From positions 307,946 through 371,945 of the forward strand of contig NZ_JAMWMR010000004.1 of assembly GCF_023887685.1 (NCBI RefSeq): a DNA stretch of 64,000 nucleotides, given 5' to 3'. Positions 24,204 through 35,358 of the stretch are shown here, piece by piece (position 1 is the first letter of the stretch; each line of letters begins with the position of its first letter). Origin of the DNA: Streptomyces macrolidinus (GTDB lineage: Bacteria > Actinomycetota > Actinomycetes > Streptomycetales > Streptomycetaceae). The notes under the pieces are model-generated. The model was not told where the DNA came from. It did not search any database and saw only the letters and a list, made by a program, of their open reading frames with translations. The position numbers and the translations under genes were made by a program.

Positions 24204-25546
24204 CGAGGGCGGCACAAGGTCCGGGCCCGCGCCCACTGCCACGCCCGCTGCCCCGGCCCGCTCCGCGGCGCCCCGTACGCCCCGTACGGGCCAGGGTGCC
24301 GGACCCGCCACCAGACGGCCCTCAACTCCCCTTGGACACAGAGAAGTTGCTGGCGGCCCGACTGCACGCCGTGAAGGTGCGCCCCTACCTGGCCGCCGCG
24401 CTCTTCGCGCTCCACGTGGTGGAGGACCGGTCCGTGCCGACGATGGCGGTGGACGCGCACTGGCGCTGCTATGTGTCTCCGGGCTTCGTGGCGCGTACGC
24501 CCGTGGAGGAACTGGCGGGCGTCTGGGTGCACGAGGTGTCCCACCTGCTGCGGGACCACCACGGGCGGGGCGAACGCTATGCGCGAGAGCAGGGGGAGTA
24601 CGGGCCGGGGGAGCGGCTGCGGCGGAACATCGCCGCCGACTTCGAGATCAACGACGACATCTACGGTGACGGTCTGCCCCGGCCCACCGGGGCGGTGCTG
24701 CCGTCGTTGCTGGGGCTGAGCGACGGGCTGCTGATGGAGGAGTATCTCCGGACGGCGTCGATGTCCGGGCTCGCCGCGGATCTCGCGTGGCTGGACTGCG
24801 GCAGCGGTGCCGACGGACAGCAACGGCCCTGGGAACGGGGGCCCGACGGCGCCCACGGGCTGAGCAGGCATCAGCAGGACGCGGTCCGCTTCCGCGTCGC
24901 GGAGGGGATCAAAGGGCGGCCGGGCGACGCGCCCGAGGGATGGCGTCGCTGGGCGGACGAGGCGTTCCAACCACCGCAGCCCTGGCGGCAGTTGCTGGGC
25001 GCTGCGATCCGGTCGGCGGCGGGTGCGCCGGGAGTGGGCGAGAACCACAGCTACCGGCGCCCGTCCCGGCGCTCGGCCAGTGTGCCCGGGGTGGTACTGC
25101 CGAGCCTGCGCCGTACGCCGCCCCGGGTGTGTGTGGTGATCGACACCTCCGGGTCGGTGAGCGACGCCGAGTTGGGCAGCGCGCTGCTGGAGGTGGCGGC
25201 GATCTCACGGGCGGTGGGCGGGCGCCGCGACCTGGTCTCGGTGATCTCCTGCGATGCGGCGGCAGGCGTCGCCGTCCCGCTCTGCCGCGCCGAGAGCATG
25301 GAACTGATCGGCGGCGGAGGCACCAATCTGCGCTCCGGCTTCGCCCAGGCCCTCCGCTCCCGCCCCGGCCCGGACGTGATCGTAGCCCTGACAGACGGCC
25401 AGACCCCATGGCCCTCCACCCAACCCCCTTGCCGCACGATCGTCGGCCTCTTCCCCCGCCCGACCCGCGCAGTGGACGAGGACGACCCCGACTACGCCCC
25501 GGACGCCCCGCCGTCCTGGGCGCGGGTGGTCACCATCGCGTCCTGA
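24200..25546 (+). CDS. VWA protein with HExxH metallopeptidase-like domain (DUF2201-like)
   Basis: A 448-aa protein overlapping the MoxR stop by 4 bp. After a Pro/Arg-rich N-terminus (1-40), a domain at about 50-270 carries HEVSHLLRDHH (HExxH at 111-115) and, 30 residues later, AADFEINDD, the pattern of a zinc metallopeptidase. The C-terminal VWA domain has DTSGSVSDAEL (MIDAS, D315-S319) and GGGGTNLRSGF near 375, with LTDGQTPW for the third MIDAS Asp. This matches the DUF2201/VWA-like metallopeptidase family. There is no signal peptide. Likely role: a MoxR-activated cytoplasmic protease or chelatase-like partner; the substrate is unknown. Confidence 0.88.
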   Translation: MTRAAQGPGPRPLPRPLPRPAPRRPVRPVRARVPDPPPDGPQLPLDTEKLLAARLHAVKVRPYLAAALFALHVVEDRSVPTMAVDAHWRCYVSPGFVARTPVEELAGVWVHEVSHLLRDHHGRGERYAREQGEYGPGERLRRNIAADFEINDDIYGDGLPRPTGAVLPSLLGLSDGLLMEEYLRTASMSGLAADLAWLDCGSGADGQQRPWERGPDGAHGLSRHQQDAVRFRVAEGIKGRPGDAPEGWRRWADEAFQPPQPWRQLLGAAIRSAAGAPGVGENHSYRRPSRRSASVPGVVLPSLRRTPPRVCVVIDTSGSVSDAELGSALLEVAAISRAVGGRRDLVSVISCDAAAGVAVPLCRAESMELIGGGGTNLRSGFAQALRSRPGPDVIVALTDGQTPWPSTQPPCRTIVGLFPRPTRAVDEDDPDYAPDAPPSWARVVTIAS

Positions 25547-25593
25547 CGGCCGGGCCGGTCACCGCAACTGCCGCAGCAGGAGCGATGACGGGC

Positions 25594-25654
25594 CCTGACA
25601 AGGGGGATGTGAGATGGGTCGGGTGGCTTCCAGAGCGGGAGCCCCGTTGTCAGG
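25594..25654. terminator. Possible bidirectional terminator between VWA and GH10 genes
   Basis: CCTGACAA at 25594-25601 and TTGTCAGG at 25647-25654 form an 8-bp stem enclosing 45 bases. The two genes converge, so a shared terminator here is expected. The loop is long, so confidence is modest. Confidence 0.4.
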
Positions 25655-25655
25655 C

Positions 25656-27515
25656 TTACGGTTCGATGCCGCCCGCGAGGGTGCCGTTGACGTACGCGGT
25701 CACCTTCGTGGTGTCGGCGTAGGAGGTGTTGGTGGCGTAGCTGTAGTCGTCGGTCTCGCTGAAGTTGGACCAGTCGGTCTTGTTGATACGGATCTGGAGG
25801 TCGCCGGTGTTGGCGTTCGCGGCGAGGCTTCCGGCGGCGGAGGTGAATCCCAGCTCCAGGTAGTGGTCGGCGCCCGCCTTCGGCGAGGAGAGGGCGACGA
25901 TCTTCTGGGTGATGTTGCCGCAGCCGATCGCCGCGTAGTCGCAGGAGGCGGTGAAGGTGGTGGCGCCGCTGTCACCGGTGAAGTAGTAGCGGACGGTCAC
26001 CTTCGACAGGTCCAGTGAGCTGCTGCCGGTGTTGACCACGCGCAGGCCGGGCTTGATCTGGTTGTCGGTGGGTGAGGTGTCGTTGTTCTTGTACTGGACC
26101 TTGGCGGCTCCTGTTCCGGGGTTGCCGCCGCCACCGTCGGAGGACTGGGTGGTGGCCGTGACCGCGCTGGAGGCCGCGGAGGTGTTACCGGCCGCGTCCT
26201 TGGCCTTCACGGTGTACGAGTAGGTGGTCGACGCGGTAAGTCCCGTGTCCGTGTACGAGGTCGAGGTGGCACTGCCCACCTTCGTGCTGCCCCGGTACAC
26301 GTCGTATCCGGTGACCCCCACGTTGTCCGTGGACGCCGTCCACTTCAGCGACACACTCGTGGCCGTCGTGCCCGTCACCGTCAGGCCTGACGGTGCCGAC
26401 GGGGGCGTCGTGTCACCGCCACCGCCACCACCGGAGCCCCCGAGGGCGTTGCTGACGGCGGTGTACGCGGGCTTGATCTGGAGGTTGTCGTCGTAGAGGT
26501 CGGCGGCGCCCTCACCCGGGAAGGTGTTCGGAACCCATGAGTACTTGTCGGTGAAGTCCCACACGGTCATACCGACACACCGGGAGACGGCGAGACATGC
26601 GTTGGTGACCTGACGGTAGTAGTCCGCCTGAGTCGCCAACTTCGTACTGTCCGAGGGCAGTTGCATCCGCACGTCCAGCTCGGTGAAGGCGACGTCGAGC
26701 CCGAGGTCGGCGAAGCGCTGCAGGTTCTGCTGGATGTTCGACGGGACGGAGTACTGGATCGCCAGGTGCCCCTGGAAGCCGATGCCGTCCAGCGGCACCC
26801 CCTGCTTCTTCAGGTCGCTCGCCAACTGGTACATGGCGTCGGCCTTCGCGCCCGTACCGTCGATGTTGTAGTCGTTGATGTACAGCTTGGCGCTCGGGTC
26901 GGCGGCGCGCGCGGCCTTCAGCGCGGTCGCGATGTAGTCCTTCCCCATCGCGTTGTAGAACGCGTCGGTCCGGTAGCTGCCGTCGTCGTTGAAGGGCTCG
27001 TTGACCACGTCCCAGGCGTAGACCTTGCCCTTGTAGTGGCCGGCCTCCTTGGCGATGTGGTTCTCCATGGCCGCCTGCACCTGGCTGCTCGGCAGGTTGC
27101 TCACCCAGCTCGGCAACTGGCTGTGCCAGACCAGGGTGTGACCGCGCACCTTCTGGTTGTGGGACTGGGCGAACGAGACGATCGCGTCACCGTTGGTGTA
27201 GTTGAACTGGCCCTGCTGCGGCTCGACGGCGTCCCACTTCATCGAGTTGGCGGGCGTGATCGAGTTGAACTCGCTGCCGAGGATGGCGGTGTAGGGCGAG
27301 TCGTTGAGCTCCGAGTTGTCGGTCGCGGAACCGAAGTAGCGGCCCTGGGCAGCCGCCAACTGCCCCAGAGTGCCGCTCGCCGCGAGGGCGGACGGGGCGG
27401 TGCCGACGGCGAGCAGCCCGAAGGCGGAGGTCGCGAGGGTGGCCAACGTGACGGTGAGCCGCCCGAGCCGAGCGGATCGGCCTGACCGTGGTGGGGGGTG
27501 GGGAAGGAATGTCAC
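25656..27515 (-). CDS. GH10 endo-beta-1,4-xylanase with FN3 and CBM3
   Basis: A 619-aa secreted xylanase; the GTG at 27515 follows AGGAGA. The signal peptide runs to about 46. The GH10 domain spans 50-358 and has VRGHTLVWHSQLP, WDVVNEPF with acid/base Glu173, and FTELDVRM with nucleophile Glu279. A Gly linker (359-368) leads to an FN3 module (about 369-457), a second Gly linker, then CBM3 (about 471-619; [26 protein letters not shown]). The CBM3 contains CDYAAIGC, a likely disulfide. It anchors the xylanase to cellulose fibres. It is the last gene of a four-hydrolase run. The DNA encoding its CBM3 end is identical for 324 bp to that of the GH5 gene. Confidence 0.95.
   Translation of the reverse strand: MTFLPHPPPRSGRSARLGRLTVTLATLATSAFGLLAVGTAPSALAASGTLGQLAAAQGRYFGSATDNSELNDSPYTAILGSEFNSITPANSMKWDAVEPQQGQFNYTNGDAIVSFAQSHNQKVRGHTLVWHSQLPSWVSNLPSSQVQAAMENHIAKEAGHYKGKVYAWDVVNEPFNDDGSYRTDAFYNAMGKDYIATALKAARAADPSAKLYINDYNIDGTGAKADAMYQLASDLKKQGVPLDGIGFQGHLAIQYSVPSNIQQNLQRFADLGLDVAFTELDVRMQLPSDSTKLATQADYYRQVTNACLAVSRCVGMTVWDFTDKYSWVPNTFPGEGAADLYDDNLQIKPAYTAVSNALGGSGGGGGGDTTPPSAPSGLTVTGTTATSVSLKWTASTDNVGVTGYDVYRGSTKVGSATSTSYTDTGLTASTTYSYTVKAKDAAGNTSAASSAVTATTQSSDGGGGNPGTGAAKVQYKNNDTSPTDNQIKPGLRVVNTGSSSLDLSKVTVRYYFTGDSGATTFTASCDYAAIGCGNITQKIVALSSPKAGADHYLELGFTSAAGSLAANANTGDLQIRINKTDWSNFSETDDYSYATNTSYADTTKVTAYVNGTLAGGIEP
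25668..25991 (-). repeat. 324-bp segment identical to 32833-33156
   Basis: The 3' part of the GH10 CBM3 sequence matches the corresponding part of the GH5 gene with no difference that I can see from 25668 to 25991 (offset 7165); the first change is at 25992. The matching copy is in the same orientation. Confidence 0.85.
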
Positions 27516-27590
27516 CGCTGTCTCCTAGGTCTCCTGGTCGTTCCGGTAGGTCTCCTGGTCGTTCGGGATACGGGTCTCTCGTCCCGTGGT

Positions 27591-30392
27591 TCAGGGCTCG
27601 GTGCCCCAGGCGAGCGTGCCGTTCACATACGCGGTCACCTTGGTGGCGTCGGTGTACGAGGTGGTGGTGGCGTAGCTGTAGTCGTCGCTCTCGCCGAAGT
27701 TGGACCAGTCCGTCTTGTTGATCCGGTTCTGGATGTCACCCGTCGACGCACCCGCGGCGAGGCTTCCGGCGCCCGAGGTGAACCCGACCTCCAGGTAGTG
27801 GTCCGCACCTGACTTCGGCGAGGAGAGCGCCACCACCTTCTGTGTGACGTTGGACGAGCCGACCGCCGCGTAGTCCACCGAGGTGTTGTAGGTGGACGCG
27901 CCACCGTCCCCCGTGAAGTAGTAGCGCAGGGTGACAGTCAACAGCGTCAGCGGTGTGCTCCCGGTGTTGATCACCTGAAGGCCCGGCTTGATCTGGTTGT
28001 CACCGGGCGCGGTGTCGTTGTTCTTGTACTGCACCTTGAGCGCGCCGGGGGTGCCACCGGACCCGGCCTTCGTGGTCGCGGTCACCGCGCCGGAGGCCGC
28101 CGAGACGTTCCCTGCCGCGTCCTTCGCTCTGACCGTGTAGGCGTACGACGTCGACGGCTTGAGCCCGGAGTCGGTGAAGGTGGTGGTGGCCGCGCTGCCG
28201 GTGAGGGTACCGGCCCGGTAGATGTCGTAGCCGGCCACGCCCACGTCGTCCGTCGAGGCCGTCCAGGTCAGGGACACGGTGGTGTCCGTGGTCGCCGACA
28301 CCGTGAGGTTCGTCGGCACGGTCGGCGGTGTGGTGTCGTCGGAGCCACTGCCCCCGTCGCCGACGATGAGTTCGCCGTAGACGGCGTAGGCCATGGCGAC
28401 GTCGGCCTGGGCCCAGAAGCGGTGGTAGGTGAAGGTGGGCGCCGACCCGCCGTTCAGATATGCCTGGACCTTCGGCCAGTCCGGGTCCTGCTTGTACCAC
28501 GAGCGGATGGAGATGAAGGTGGAGCTGGAGTTGATGGTGTCACCGTTGGGCATCTTGCCCGACCAACCGGACGGCACATACACCGGATCGGCGAACCGGC
28601 TGTAGTCCGCGCGGGACTCCGGGGCGGCGATGCCCTTGGCGTCGGCGAAGTGCGTCATCGCGTCCAGCAGACTCTTGGCGAGGTCCGCGGAGGCGGAGTC
28701 GCCGGACTTCGCGGCGTAGTACGTCAGCGTCTTGGCGTACGCCGCGGCCACACCGACGTCGGTGCCGTAGTCCACGACCGACACATGCAGGCCCGCGTTG
28801 CCGGGCGCCGGGCCGTCGGGGTTCCAAGTGTCCGGCTGGCCCGTCCACTTGAGGTTCGCCGGGAGCTGGAAGCCCGTGGCGGTGACCGTGGTCTCGGAGG
28901 CGGCCCACGGCACCCACTTGTCCAGGATCGCCTTCGCGGTGGCGTTCCCGGTGACGTAGTAGTACTCCGCGACGCGCTCCAACGACCAGCACTGGAAGCC
29001 GAACCAGTTGTTGCTCGGCGGATCGTGGAAGACCGGCTGCCAGTCGTACGCCATGCCGTAGAAGGTCGGGGTACCGGCCGGCGGAGCCCCGTACTGCCCG
29101 TCCCAACTGTTCGTCGCACCACCCGCGATGGCGCCCTCGGTGGACTGCAGCCACTGGTAGAACTCCAACTGCCGCTGCAGGCTTGCCGACCAGTCGCTCT
29201 GCGCGGTCGGTGACTTCGGCGTCAGACTGGGCACGTTGGACATCGCCCAGGCGGCGAGCGGGTTCTGGTAGCCCTGGTGCGCGGCGCTGTCGCCGATCCG
29301 CCAGGCCCAGCCGCCGCCCGGCTCCGCACCGCCCCAGGCGTAGTACCACGACAGCAGGTAGTGCTCGGAGGTGCGCCCCGAACCAGCCGCACAGGACTTG
29401 GGATCTGTGCAGTTGCCGACCTTCTTGAAGTACTTGTCGAACAACGCGTACCGCAGGTAGTCGCCCATCTTGGCGGCCTTCGCCACCGAGGCGGAGATCG
29501 CCGACTGGTTGCCCTGGGCCGTCGCCCACCGGTAGGCCCAGTACGCCGCCTGCACCGCGCGGGCGTCGGCGTCGGGCGCGTTGGTGTACTTCCACTGCTT
29601 GGCGTAGCTGCTGTCCTTGACGAACAGGTCGAGATAGCCGTTCGGACCGCCGTACTTGAACAGGTCGGTGGTCGGCTGGGGGACCGTCTCCCACACCGAC
29701 TCCTGCGCGCCGCGCTGATAGCTGTTGATGTACGAAGGCCCGGCCGCCGAGGGCCCGTTCTGCCCTCCGGTGCCGGGTGTGTTGCCGTAGCCGTAGGTGT
29801 TGTCCACGTCCAACAGCCAGTGCATCCCGTAGATGTCCGGTGTGCCGTAGGCCGAGTTCAGCTCGCTCGCGAGCGGGTCCTGTCCACTGGTCACCGAACT
29901 GTCCAGCGCGGACGGGTACTTGGTGACCTCCGGCCACTCCGGGATGTACGTCGCCGGGCTGCTCGCGTTGTAGGAGCCGTTGCTCGGCTGGTCGTTGTGG
30001 GTGGGGATGATGTACTTCTCGGCCGTGGCCCACGCGCTGTTGAACGGCGCCCAGTCGGCGGTCACCCGGCCATAGGTGGCCTCCAGCCAGAACCAGTAGC
30101 TGAACGCCTCCGACGTGGTCTGATGGCCATGGTCGGGAGCCTCGACGATCAGTGTCTCCACACAGTGGTACGGGATGCCGTCGGAGCTGAAGTAGCCGTT
30201 CGCCGGATCCTTGATCTTGTTGTACTGCGTCAGGAACGCCGCGGTGTACGGGTCGTCGGCGGCGGCCCTGGCGGACTTGGACGACTTGGTCGAGGTGGCC
30301 GCTCTGGCGAGCGTGGGTGAGACGGCCGCTCCGAGAAGGGCACCGCCGACCGCGGTGGCGAACCGTCTGCGGGAGAGGTCGGAGGCGGACAT
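27591..30392 (-). CDS. GH48 exo-cellulase (reducing-end cellobiohydrolase) with FN3 and CBM3
   Basis: A 933-aa secreted processive exocellulase; the ATG at 30392 follows GAGGAGAAG. The N-terminus [11 protein letters not shown] is a twin-arginine signal. The GH48 domain (about 48-690) has [19 protein letters not shown]: Glu84 and Glu95 match the Glu44/Glu55 pair of Clostridium Cel48F, with Glu95 as the acid. [15 protein letters not shown] and [15 protein letters not shown] also fit. An FN3 module (about 697-785) and CBM3 (about 792-933) follow. Its CBM3 lacks the Cys pair of the other three (VDYAAVGS for CDYAAxGC) and its FN3 is more diverged. GH48 enzymes act in synergy with GH6 and GH5 enzymes, here encoded next door. 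Confidence 0.96.
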   Translation of the reverse strand: MSASDLSRRRFATAVGGALLGAAVSPTLARAATSTKSSKSARAAADDPYTAAFLTQYNKIKDPANGYFSSDGIPYHCVETLIVEAPDHGHQTTSEAFSYWFWLEATYGRVTADWAPFNSAWATAEKYIIPTHNDQPSNGSYNASSPATYIPEWPEVTKYPSALDSSVTSGQDPLASELNSAYGTPDIYGMHWLLDVDNTYGYGNTPGTGGQNGPSAAGPSYINSYQRGAQESVWETVPQPTTDLFKYGGPNGYLDLFVKDSSYAKQWKYTNAPDADARAVQAAYWAYRWATAQGNQSAISASVAKAAKMGDYLRYALFDKYFKKVGNCTDPKSCAAGSGRTSEHYLLSWYYAWGGAEPGGGWAWRIGDSAAHQGYQNPLAAWAMSNVPSLTPKSPTAQSDWSASLQRQLEFYQWLQSTEGAIAGGATNSWDGQYGAPPAGTPTFYGMAYDWQPVFHDPPSNNWFGFQCWSLERVAEYYYVTGNATAKAILDKWVPWAASETTVTATGFQLPANLKWTGQPDTWNPDGPAPGNAGLHVSVVDYGTDVGVAAAYAKTLTYYAAKSGDSASADLAKSLLDAMTHFADAKGIAAPESRADYSRFADPVYVPSGWSGKMPNGDTINSSSTFISIRSWYKQDPDWPKVQAYLNGGSAPTFTYHRFWAQADVAMAYAVYGELIVGDGGSGSDDTTPPTVPTNLTVSATTDTTVSLTWTASTDDVGVAGYDIYRAGTLTGSAATTTFTDSGLKPSTSYAYTVRAKDAAGNVSAASGAVTATTKAGSGGTPGALKVQYKNNDTAPGDNQIKPGLQVINTGSTPLTLLTVTLRYYFTGDGGASTYNTSVDYAAVGSSNVTQKVVALSSPKSGADHYLEVGFTSGAGSLAAGASTGDIQNRINKTDWSNFGESDDYSYATTTSYTDATKVTAYVNGTLAWGTEP

Positions 30393-30459
30393 GGCTTCTC
30401 CTCAATGGATGCGGAAGGATCCTCCGGACAGGGCGTCCGGCGGGGGCGGGAGAGACCGC

Positions 30460-30495
30460 AGCACGGCGCCATCACCTTGGTCATGGCGCCGTGCT
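30460..30495. terminator. 13-bp stem-loop upstream of the GH48 gene
   Basis: AGCACGGCGCCAT, a 10-base loop and ATGGCGCCGTGCT form a perfect 13-bp stem about 70 bp before the GH48 start. It could be a second terminator for GH6 or a leader/attenuator for GH48. Confidence 0.7.
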
Positions 30496-30566
30496 CCGGG
30501 ACCCGGCCGCGGCCCGAAGCGGGGCAGGACAGGGCGGGAGCGGCCGGGCTGCTTCGCGGGTGCTCA

Positions 30567-30601
30567 GGGTGCGGGAGCCGGGAGGCATGGCTCCCGCACC
30601 C
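30567..30601. terminator. 13-bp stem-loop just after the GH6 gene
   Basis: GGGTGCGGGAGCC, loop of 9, GGCTCCCGCACCC: a perfect 13-bp stem 9 bp after the GH6 stop. It is a strong terminator candidate that would separate GH5-GH6 from GH48-GH10 transcription at least in part. Confidence 0.8.
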
Positions 30602-30609
30602 GGGTTCCG

Positions 30610-32742
30610 TCAGGGCTCGATGCCGCCCGCGAGCGTGCCGCCTGCGTACACGGTCACCTTGGTGACATCGGCGTAGGAGGTGTTGGTGGCGTAGCTGTAG
30701 TCGTCGGTCTCGCTGAAGTTCGACCAGTCGGTCTTGTTGATCCGGCTCTGGATGTCACCGGTGTTCGCCCCCGCGGCGAGGCTGCCCGCGCCGGAGCCGA
30801 AGCTGACCTCCAGGTAGTGGTCCGCGCCCGCCTTCGGCGAGGAGAGGGCGACGACCTTCTGTGTGATGTTGCCGCAGCCGACCGCCGCGTAGTCGCACGA
30901 GGCGGTGAAGGTGGAGGCACCACTGTCACCGGTGAAGTAGTAGCGCAGGGTCACCCTCGACAGGTCCAGGGAGCTGCTGCCGGTGTTGACCACCCGCAGG
31001 CCGGGCTTGATCTGGTTGTCGGTGGGCGAGGTGTCGTTGTTCTTGTACTGGACCTTGGCGGCTCCTGTTCCGGGGTTGCCGCCGCCACCGTCGGAGGACT
31101 GGGTGGTGGCCGTGACGGCGTTCGACGCCGCCGAGGTGTTACCGGCCGCGTCCTTGGCCTTCACGGTGTACGAGTAGGTGGTCGACGCGGTAAGTCCCGT
31201 GTCCGCGTACGAGGTTGAGGTGGCACTTCCCACCTTCGTGCTGCCCCGGTACACGTCGTATCCGGTGACCCCTACGTTGTCCGTGGACGCCGTCCACTTC
31301 AGCGACACACTCGTGGCCGTCGTCCCCGTCACCGCCAGGCCCGATGGTGCCGACGGAGCGGTCGTGTCACCGCCGCCACCGCCCGAGACAGGCGGGTAGG
31401 CGTTCTGCAGCAACTGCTGGAACTGCGCGGAGAACCAGTGACCGGCCAGCGGCGAGTTCGGCAGCGCGCCGGACTTGTTGTTGCCGTTGCGCCCGTTGCC
31501 CCCGTAATCCGGGTCGCACATCTGGTCGAAGCCCTTGCCCTCGTTGTTGTCGATGGGCTGGCTCGCACCGTCCGACTCACCCGGAGGCTTGACCCACACG
31601 TAGGCGTCGATACCGCTGGCCGGGGCCGCGGTCGGCCGCTCGCCGAGACCGGCACCGCTCTGATTACACCAGTTGCCCGGGTGGATGCGCCGGTCGATCC
31701 GGCTGCCGTTGACGTAGTCGTCCACGGAGGTCTGCGGGCCGGGGCCGCTCGGCCGGGCGGAGCCGCCCCACCCGTTGCGGGAGGTGTCGATCAGCATCCC
31801 GATACCGGAGTTGAACCCCTTCGATATCAAGGCGGTGCGCAGACCCTGGGCGTAGGACTGCTCGTCGACGTACTGGTTCCAGTCCACCCACTTCGACTGC
31901 CGCACCGTCGTACCGTTGACGGTGTCGGTGACCTTGAAGTTGGGCTCCACCGTCGGCGAGTAGTTGGACGTGTTGGTGATGAACCCGTGCACGTCGTCGA
32001 CCGTGGCACCGGAGGTGGTCGCGGCCTTGTAGAACTCGGCCGCGGACGGGTCGAGGTTGGTGTCCCAGCCCAGCCAGCCATGGTGCGCGGCGTCGATGTA
32101 GTTGTACACGTTCGGGACCGCGCCCAGGGTGTGCAGCGCGTAGCCGACGCCCTTCTCGTAGTTGCCGTTCTCCTTCATCGTGGCGCACGCGGCCGTGGAG
32201 CCCTCCGTGCCACCGGCGTTGGTGACGATGTTCGGCAGCGAGTCGGGCTCGATGACGGTGACGATCCGCAGGTTGGCGTAGGCCGGTTTGGCGAGGATCT
32301 GCGCGATCGGGTCGATGTACTCCGTCTGGTACCGGCCCAGCTCCGTGGGGCCCAGCTCACCGTTGGAGGCCAGCGCGGCACAGTCGCGTCCGGGCAGGTC
32401 GTAGATCACGAGTGTGATCAGGCCGGCGCCCTGGGAGACCGCCTTGTCGAGGTGCTCCTGCAGACCCATTTTGCCGTTGCTGCCCGAGATGGCCGAGATG
32501 CTGTCCAGCCACACAGCGGTCGGCGTGTTGGCGACCGCGCTGCCGCCGGGCTCCGCGGCGGCGTGCGCGGACCACTCCGGGTTCACGTACTCCTTCGCAC
32601 CCACATAGGGGTTGTCGACCCGCGAAGCGGCCGAAGCGGTCGGTGCGTTGAGGGCCACAGCCAGTGCGGAACTCAGCGTGAGCGCCGTCAGCGCCGCGAG
32701 ACCGCGACGAGTGAGGCGTCTGGGGGGACGTTGGACCTTCAT
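30610..32742 (-). CDS. GH6 cellulase (cellobiohydrolase-type) with FN3 and CBM3
   Basis: A 710-aa secreted enzyme; I chose the ATG at 32742 (GAAGGAA upstream), two codons inside the longest frame. Signal peptide to about 39. The GH6 domain (about 42-475) has LVIYDLPGRDCAALAS with Asp120 and TVIEPDSLPN with Asp167, matching Asp175 and Asp221 (proton donor) of Trichoderma Cel6A, plus IDAAHHGWLGW, IDTSRNGWGG and WVKPPGESDG. Long loops between these suggest a tunnel-type exo-enzyme cutting from the non-reducing end. FN3 (about 478-565) and CBM3 with CDYAAVGC (about 580-710) follow. It pairs with GH48, which works from the other chain end. Confidence 0.95.
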   Translation of the reverse strand: MKVQRPPRRLTRRGLAALTALTLSSALAVALNAPTASAASRVDNPYVGAKEYVNPEWSAHAAAEPGGSAVANTPTAVWLDSISAISGSNGKMGLQEHLDKAVSQGAGLITLVIYDLPGRDCAALASNGELGPTELGRYQTEYIDPIAQILAKPAYANLRIVTVIEPDSLPNIVTNAGGTEGSTAACATMKENGNYEKGVGYALHTLGAVPNVYNYIDAAHHGWLGWDTNLDPSAAEFYKAATTSGATVDDVHGFITNTSNYSPTVEPNFKVTDTVNGTTVRQSKWVDWNQYVDEQSYAQGLRTALISKGFNSGIGMLIDTSRNGWGGSARPSGPGPQTSVDDYVNGSRIDRRIHPGNWCNQSGAGLGERPTAAPASGIDAYVWVKPPGESDGASQPIDNNEGKGFDQMCDPDYGGNGRNGNNKSGALPNSPLAGHWFSAQFQQLLQNAYPPVSGGGGGDTTAPSAPSGLAVTGTTATSVSLKWTASTDNVGVTGYDVYRGSTKVGSATSTSYADTGLTASTTYSYTVKAKDAAGNTSAASNAVTATTQSSDGGGGNPGTGAAKVQYKNNDTSPTDNQIKPGLRVVNTGSSSLDLSRVTLRYYFTGDSGASTFTASCDYAAVGCGNITQKVVALSSPKAGADHYLEVSFGSGAGSLAAGANTGDIQSRINKTDWSNFSETDDYSYATNTSYADVTKVTVYAGGTLAGGIEP

Positions 32743-32776
32743 CACCAAGGGGTTCCTTCCGTGGGGGTGTTCTGAC

Positions 32777-32805
32777 GCGTGGTGCGGACGTGCGGGACAC
32801 CACGC
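32777..32805. terminator. Weak 8-bp hairpin between GH5 and GH6 genes
   Basis: GCGTGGTG and CACCACGC, separated by 13 bases, lie in the 78-bp gap. It is too weak to be sure of termination, so partial read-through from GH5 into GH6 is plausible. Confidence 0.4.
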
Positions 32806-32820
32806 AGAGGGGATGGACCG

Positions 32821-35358
<2,538 letters not shown>

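Noticed and set aside
21409..25546. Confident call of an anti-phage defence system
   Set aside because: MoxR-VWA pairs have several roles, no nuclease, protease-effector of known defence type or other defence gene is adjacent, and the first protein is unrecognised.
28410..28480. Possible extra GH domain or start inside the GH48 gene
   Set aside because: The GH48 frame is continuous from signal peptide to CBM3; the apparent small frames here are shadows.
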